The position numbers and the translations under genes are program-made. Positions 59,732-64,000 of a stretch of 64,000 bases of DNA are shown here, piece after piece; position 1 is the stretch's first letter; each line of letters starts with the position of its first letter. Source of the DNA: Arthrobacter russicus (GTDB lineage Bacteria; Actinomycetota; Actinomycetes; Actinomycetales; Micrococcaceae); assembly GCF_031454135.1 (NCBI RefSeq), contig NZ_JAVDQF010000001.1, positions 2,604,001-2,668,000 on the forward strand, given 5' to 3'. The notes beneath the pieces were generated by a model, which did not search any database, was not told the origin of the DNA, and saw only the letters and a program-made list of their open reading frames with translations.

Positions 59732-60916
59732 ATGGCGGTTGTCCGCAAACCGGCGAACCGCCGGGCCAGTTTCCACGCGCTCAACGTCAAGGAAGTCCGC
59801 CGGCTCACCGCGGACGCCATCGAGGTGGCTTTCGACGTGCCGCCGCAGTTGTCCGGCCAATTCGACTACCTGCCGGGCCAGTATGTGGCTTTGCGAACCG
59901 AGCTCCCGGACGGTTCCGGCGCACCGAAAGAGCTGCGCCGCAGCTACTCGATCTGCGCTGAGCCGCGGACTTTCGCAGACGGCAGCAGCGAGATCCGGGT
60001 GGCGATCAAAAAGGATCTGGGCGGGGTGTTCTCCACCTGGGCCAACTCCGAACTCGCCGTAGGCGACAGTCTGGACGTGATGAGTCCGATGGGCGCGTTC
60101 ACTTCGAAGCACCACAATGTGCTCACCGATCTGAACCGGCCCGAAGAACTCGCCGGGAGCCTCGCGGCCGGATCCTTCGTCGCGATTGCCGCAGGTTCCG
60201 GAATCACCCCGGTGATCGCGATCGCCCGCACGTTGTTGGCCGCGGATCCGCGGAACCGGTTCGACTTGGTCTACGCGAACAAGGCCGCCATGGACGTGAT
60301 GTTTTTGGAGGAACTCGCGGATTTGAAGGACCGCTACCCGGCACGGTTCGCCTTGCACCACGTGCTTTCCCGCGAACAGCGGATCGCCCCGGTGCTCTCC
60401 GGCCGGATCGATGCCGAGAAGCTGCAGAGCATCCTCGGGTCAGTGCTGCCCGTGGACCAAGTGGATGAATGGTTCCTCTGCGGCCCTTTCGAATTGGTGC
60501 AGCTCTGCCGGGACACCCTGGCCGAACGCGGTGTGCCCGCGGAGAAAATCCGCTTCGAGCTGTTCACCACCGGTCGGCCGGAGCAGCCCGAGGGGCAGAT
60601 CGGCCGGCCGGTCGTCGTGGACGATTCCGATGACAGCTTCGACATCACCTTCACCCTGGACGGGCTCAAGGGCTCGGTCAAAAGTCCGACGCACGCCCGG
60701 GAGTCGATTCTCAATGCGGCATTGCGGGTGCGCCCGGATGTGCCCTTCGCCTGCGCCGGCGGTGTTTGCGGAACCTGCCGGGCGAAAGTGGTCGACGGAA
60801 CCGTGGAGATGGTGGAAAACTATGCCCTTGAGCCCGACGAATTGGCCAAGGGGTACGTCCTGACCTGCCAGGCGCACCCGACGTCGGAATCGGTCACCGT
60901 CGACTATGACGTCTAA
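59732..60916 (+). CDS. paaE: Phenylacetyl-CoA epoxidase reductase subunit E
   Basis: A 394-residue flavin and iron-sulfur reductase feeding NADPH electrons to PaaA. FAD-binding: LPGQYVALRTELPDG and LRRSYSICAEPR. NAD(P)-binding: FVAIAAGSGITPVIAIARTL and VDEWFLCGPFELVQLC. A C-terminal plant-type [2Fe-2S] domain carries Cys341, Cys346, Cys349 and Cys379 (FACAGGVCGTCRAKV and LTCQAHP). ATG 59732 is used; earlier in-frame starts lie inside paaD. Confidence 0.95.
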   Translation: MAVVRKPANRRASFHALNVKEVRRLTADAIEVAFDVPPQLSGQFDYLPGQYVALRTELPDGSGAPKELRRSYSICAEPRTFADGSSEIRVAIKKDLGGVFSTWANSELAVGDSLDVMSPMGAFTSKHHNVLTDLNRPEELAGSLAAGSFVAIAAGSGITPVIAIARTLLAADPRNRFDLVYANKAAMDVMFLEELADLKDRYPARFALHHVLSREQRIAPVLSGRIDAEKLQSILGSVLPVDQVDEWFLCGPFELVQLCRDTLAERGVPAEKIRFELFTTGRPEQPEGQIGRPVVVDDSDDSFDITFTLDGLKGSVKSPTHARESILNAALRVRPDVPFACAGGVCGTCRAKVVDGTVEMVENYALEPDELAKGYVLTCQAHPTSESVTVDYDV

Positions 60917-60937
60917 TCCGGTACGAGAGGAATCAGC

Positions 60938-61705
60938 ATGATCGAACTGACGATTGCCGACGGGGTCGCCGAGGTGGTGCTGAACGCGCCGCAGAAACTC
61001 AACGCCATGGACGGGCGGGCCTTTCTGGATCTGCGCGCCGCAGTCGATGAAGCAGCAGCCGGTGGCGCTGCAAAAGTGCTGTTGCTGCGCGGCGAGGGGC
61101 GGGCGTTCTGCGCCGGCCGCGATTTGGGCGGCGTGGACATTGAGAATGACAATGCCTTGGCCTTCCTCGAAGAGCGCATCGTGCCGGCGATGCAAGCTAT
61201 CATGGCCTTCCCGGGGCCGAGCTTCGCCGCGGCGCAAGGCGCTTCGCTGGGCGCCGGACTCGGTTTGCTGATTGCCGCCGACGTCGTCTATCTCGCCGAG
61301 GACGCGAAGATCGGCTCGCCGTTCGCGAACCTCGGCATGGTCCTGGACTCCGGCGGGCATTGGCTGTTCACCGAACGCCTGGGCACACATCGGACTCTGG
61401 ACCTGGTCTATACCGCGGATTTGATCAGTGGTGCCGAAGCGGTGCGCTCCGGTCTGTTCAGCCGGGCCTTTCCGGCGGAGGCGCTGCTGGACGAAACCCG
61501 CAAGATCGTGGCCCGGGTGGCCCGCGGCCCGATCAACGCCTACCAGGACGGCAAGAAACTGGTAGCTGCGATCCGGGACCAACGACTGGGTTTCTGGGAC
61601 GCTTTGGACCTGGAGAACAAAGTGCAGGGCGCCATCGTCAGCACGGACAATTACAAAGAGGGCATGGCCGCGTTCTTGGAAAAGCGCCGGCCGAATTTCA
61701 GCTAG
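60938..61705 (+). CDS. paaG: 2-(1,2-Epoxy-1,2-dihydrophenyl)acetyl-CoA isomerase
   Basis: A 255-residue crotonase-fold enzyme: VLNAPQKLNAMDGRAFLDLR, FCAGRDLGGVDIENDNALAF, AQGASLGAGLGLLIAADVVY and the PaaG-like GMVLDSGGHWLFTERLG with the catalytic Asp. It turns the epoxide made by PaaABCE into oxepin-CoA. It is 21 bases after paaE, with GAGAGGAATC before the ATG, and closes the operon. It converges with a GNAT gene. Confidence 0.9.
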   Translation: MIELTIADGVAEVVLNAPQKLNAMDGRAFLDLRAAVDEAAAGGAAKVLLLRGEGRAFCAGRDLGGVDIENDNALAFLEERIVPAMQAIMAFPGPSFAAAQGASLGAGLGLLIAADVVYLAEDAKIGSPFANLGMVLDSGGHWLFTERLGTHRTLDLVYTADLISGAEAVRSGLFSRAFPAEALLDETRKIVARVARGPINAYQDGKKLVAAIRDQRLGFWDALDLENKVQGAIVSTDNYKEGMAAFLEKRRPNFS

Positions 61706-61712
61706 GCCGAGG

Positions 61713-62180
61713 TCACGCCGTGAGGCATTCGAAGTAAGCCTGGACGTCGTCCCGGCGCAGCTCGCGGAAACCGTTTTTCAGCAGCACCGTCTGCGATGCG
61801 GTGTTGTCCAGATCGGTGACGGCCTGGACTCGTCGTGCGCCGTGGGCCGCCGCGATTTCCAGCAGCTGTGCCACCGCAGCACTTGCCCGACCCGCGCCCC
61901 GGGCTGACGGGACCACGTTGTACCCGATGGTGACCGCGCCGTCGTCGTCGGGCGGGCCGTAAAACCCGATCCCGCCCACGGCCAGGCCGCTGGAATCGCG
62001 GATGGCATACACCCCGAACGCAGCCGGCTCCGGCGACGGCTGGGCCAGGAACATCCGCATCGCATCGAGTTCGTCCGGCCATGGGTAGTCGGCAGCCCAA
62101 CGGTCCTGCGGAAGCGGGGCATCCTGCAGAACTCGCTCCGCGGTCGCGCGGTCAACGGGGTCCAGGGCCACGGTGGTCAT
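61713..62180 (-). CDS. GNAT family N-acetyltransferase
   Basis: A 155-residue Acetyltransf_3-type protein. VGGIGFYGPPDDDGAVTIGY gives the central strands and VVPSARGAGRASAAVAQLLE the acetyl-CoA pyrophosphate loop; ASQTVLLKNGFRELRRDDVQ closes the fold. The start ATG 62180 gives MTTVALDPVDRATAERVLQD. It ends seven bases from the convergent paaG. Substrate unknown. Confidence 0.85.
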   Translation of the reverse strand: MTTVALDPVDRATAERVLQDAPLPQDRWAADYPWPDELDAMRMFLAQPSPEPAAFGVYAIRDSSGLAVGGIGFYGPPDDDGAVTIGYNVVPSARGAGRASAAVAQLLEIAAAHGARRVQAVTDLDNTASQTVLLKNGFRELRRDDVQAYFECLTA

Positions 62181-62210
62181 TGGACGAGTTTAGCTTTGCT
62201 GAAAACCGTT

Positions 62211-62271
62211 GCTTTATCGGGTGGTTTCCGAGCCGGCGCCTTGGATTCTCCAGGAACCGGCTCTATAAAGC
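62211..62271. terminator. Two-step hairpin downstream of the Lrp-type gene
   Basis: GCTTTAT (62211-62217)/ATAAAGC (62265-62271) and, nested inside, GAGCCGG (62230-62236)/CCGGCTC (62257-62263). It lies 24 bases after the Lrp-type stop on the minus strand, which then reads AACGGTTTTC, a weak T-tract. Confidence 0.45.
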
Positions 62272-62294
62272 GATGGTTTTGGACGGCGGTGGGG

Positions 62295-62747
62295 CTAGCG
62301 GGCATCCACGTCGTCGAAAATCAAGGACGTTTGCGTGTCCAGCACTCCGGGCATCGATTGCAACCGGTCGAAGACCAGCCGGCGCAGATGTTCATTGTCC
62401 ACCGTGCGGACCAAGAGGATCACGTCGAAATCACCACCCACCAGCGCGATGTGGTGCACTTCGTCGACGGCCTTCAACGATTCACGCAATTCCCGCCAGG
62501 AATGCTGCTTCACCTTGAGCGTGACATAGGCCGATGACTTCAGGCCGGCCTTGATCGGATCGATCACGGCGGCGAATTTGGTCAGCACGCCGCGCTCGGT
62601 CAGCTGGGTCACCCGGTGGTAGGCGTGCGCCCGGCTGATATGGATCTTTTCCGCCAATGCGGTGATCGAGATCCGGCCGTCTTGGGTCAACTCGGCCAAG
62701 ATCCGGCGATCCACATCGTCCAGGGAGTCGGTTGTAAGCTGGGTCAC
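62295..62747 (-). CDS. Lrp/AsnC family transcriptional regulator
   Basis: A 150-residue regulator. The HTH is DDVDRRILAELTQDGRISIT then ALAEKIHISRAHAYHRVTQL. The C-terminal RAM domain starts SSAYVTLKVKQHS and includes HIALVGGDFDVILLVRT. It is divergent from the 2-oxoacid dehydrogenase E1 alpha gene, the same arrangement as BkdR-type regulators and bkd operons, so it probably responds to a branched-chain amino acid and controls that operon. The 137-base divergent region is AT-rich. Confidence 0.9.
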   Translation of the reverse strand: MTQLTTDSLDDVDRRILAELTQDGRISITALAEKIHISRAHAYHRVTQLTERGVLTKFAAVIDPIKAGLKSSAYVTLKVKQHSWRELRESLKAVDEVHHIALVGGDFDVILLVRTVDNEHLRRLVFDRLQSMPGVLDTQTSLIFDDVDAR

Positions 62748-62884
62748 TTCGACAGTATATCTCTGATAATTCCATTTCTAGATCAATTCGTCTCCTGATC
62801 ATAGGGCAACTGGCGGATAAAATACCAAAAACCGCATACTGGAAGCCATACTGCAAATCAGCAGCGGAATGGACGGACGGTACG

Positions 62885-64000
62885 ATGACGATCTCCGCAG
62901 AGCAAGAAAACCGGGTGCGCCAAACCTTCGGCATCAGCGTCGAGGACTATATGCTGCCGGCGCACGAGCAGATCCAGATGGTGGATCCGCAGGGCCGCCG
63001 GGCGGAGCCGGGAGTGCGGCAAGCCGGCCACGAATACCCGGTCCCCGATGACGCAGCACTGCTGGAGGCATATGCCCAGCTGGTCATCGGCCGCCGGTTC
63101 AACGATCAGAACTCGGCTTTGGTCCGGCAGGGCCGGATGGCGGTCTACCCGTCGAGCCACGGCCAGGAAGCCTGCCAAGTCGCCGCGGCACTCTGCCTCG
63201 ACGATGGCGATTGGCTGTTCCCGACCTACCGGGACGCGGTCGCGGTGATGAGCCGCGGGGTGGATCCGGTCGAAGCGATGACGCTGTTCCGCGGTGATTG
63301 GCACGGCGGCTACGATCCGATGGCGTACCGGGTCGGCATCCAGTGCACCCCGCTGACCACGCAGTTGCTGCACGCCGTCGGGGTGGCGCATGCGGCGAAA
63401 CTGCGCGGCGAGAATACCGTGGTGATGGCCCTGTGCGGCGATGGCGCCACGAGCGAGGGTGATTTCCATGAGGCGCTGAACTTCGCCGCAGTCTTCCAGC
63501 TGCCGGTGATCTTCTTCGTGCAGAACAACAAGTACGCGATCTCGGTCCCGCTGGCGCAGCAATCGGTGGCGCCGTCCCTGGCGCACAAAGCCGTCGGCTA
63601 CGGAATGGCCGGCGAACATGTCGACGGCAACGACGTGGTTGCGCTGTTGGCCGTGCTCAAGCGTGCGGTGGCGCTGGCGAAGTCCGGATCCGGGCCGCTG
63701 CTGGTGGAAGCAAACACCTATCGGATCCAGTCGCATACCAACGCCGACGACGCCACCCGGTACCGGCAGGACAGCGAGGTCGCCGAGTGGTTGGCGAAAG
63801 ACCCGCTGACCAGGATGCAGGCCTTCCTGCGTTCCGAGGGCCTGCTCGACGACGACGCGGACGCCGAAATCGCGGCGCGCGCCGAAGCGATCGCCACGCG
63901 GTTGCGGGACGGGATGAACGCCGAGCCGGAAGTCGACCCGCAGGACCTTTTCCGGTTCCTCTACACCGAGCCCAACCCGCAGCTCGACGAACAGTCGGCC
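62885..64000 (+). CDS. 2-Oxoacid dehydrogenase E1 component, alpha subunit (partial, cut by window end)
   Basis: 372 codons are visible and the frame is still open at the window edge. The thiamine-diphosphate motif is LCGDGATSEGDFHEALNFAA followed by VIFFVQNNKYAIS; the regulatory-loop-like segment is YRIQSHTNADDATRYR. SSHGQEACQVAAALCLDDGD and FRGDWHGGYDP fit the E1 alpha of pyruvate or branched-chain 2-oxoacid dehydrogenases. The divergent Lrp/AsnC gene favours a branched-chain (bkd) complex. ATG 62885 is used; E1 beta and E2 should follow outside the window. Confidence 0.9.
   Translation, partial: MTISAEQENRVRQTFGISVEDYMLPAHEQIQMVDPQGRRAEPGVRQAGHEYPVPDDAALLEAYAQLVIGRRFNDQNSALVRQGRMAVYPSSHGQEACQVAAALCLDDGDWLFPTYRDAVAVMSRGVDPVEAMTLFRGDWHGGYDPMAYRVGIQCTPLTTQLLHAVGVAHAAKLRGENTVVMALCGDGATSEGDFHEALNFAAVFQLPVIFFVQNNKYAISVPLAQQSVAPSLAHKAVGYGMAGEHVDGNDVVALLAVLKRAVALAKSGSGPLLVEANTYRIQSHTNADDATRYRQDSEVAEWLAKDPLTRMQAFLRSEGLLDDDADAEIAARAEAIATRLRDGMNAEPEVDPQDLFRFLYTEPNPQLDEQSA

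Noticed and set aside
1-64000. tRNA or rRNA genes and insertion sequences
   Set aside because: Scanning both strands by eye found no convincing T-loop/anticodon combination, rRNA signature or transposase.

Overview
The window reads as a chromosome segment of a high-GC Gram-positive actinobacterium, most likely a Micrococcaceae-type organism (Arthrobacter/Renibacterium/Psychromicrobium-like). That placement is an inference from gene content: a 32-residue bS22 ribosomal protein beside a BldC-like regulator, Rex, DUF4229, a system-II cytochrome c maturation operon, menBEA, an LCP protein, AcuC and a TetR-type PaaR. Codons are strongly G/C-ending and nearly every gene is a recognisable core or catabolic gene. 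I see no rRNA, tRNA, insertion sequence, prophage or CRISPR array.

Layout. 1-6 kb: the end of a histidine kinase with its NarL-type regulator, topA, a Ppx/GppA phosphatase and a TIM-barrel isomerase, then an unusual AT-richer intergenic block with nested hairpins. 6.4-11.3 kb: proC, the trkH-trkA potassium system, acuC and an ArsR regulator. 11.3-16.3 kb: L-lactate dehydrogenase divergent from a FadR-type regulator with two palindromic operators, then a 945-residue LAL/LuxR regulator. 16.8-22.3 kb: BldC-like protein, bS22, HAD phosphatase, glutaredoxin, Rex, two Pro/Gln-rich membrane proteins, YceI and a histidine phosphatase. 22.4-30.6 kb is respiratory: tlpA-ccdA-resB-ccsB for cytochrome c maturation and menB-menE-menA for menaquinone. 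30.7-34.5 kb: VOC protein, AraC regulator (possibly frameshifted), an antibiotic-resistance-type ABC-F protein and a CPBP protease.

Phenylacetate catabolism dominates the right half but is split into four loci: paaJ/paaF/paaH (34.6-37.4 kb), paaZ (40.6-42.7 kb), paaI-paaK-paaR (44.3-46.6 kb) and paaABCDE-paaG (57.1-61.7 kb). Together they encode CoA activation, ring epoxidation, isomerisation, ring opening and beta-oxidation to acetyl-CoA and succinyl-CoA. Each locus is preceded by a variant of one palindrome (about TACTGAACGnnCGTTCAGTA), so the four loci probably form one PaaR regulon. Between them lie an LCP cell-wall ligase, pta-ackA, an oligopeptidase B-type peptidase, a protein with an NBR1-like domain, and a secreted M23-type protein with identical 249-bp tandem repeats. 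The window ends inside an Lrp-linked 2-oxoacid dehydrogenase E1 alpha gene.

The items most worth a second look are the distributed PaaR operators, the M23 repeat protein with a substituted zinc ligand, the bacterial NBR1-like protein, a DUF559/AbiEi-like gene flanked by ~50-bp direct repeats, and the structured element at 6013-6151. I found no clear-cut novel multi-gene system.
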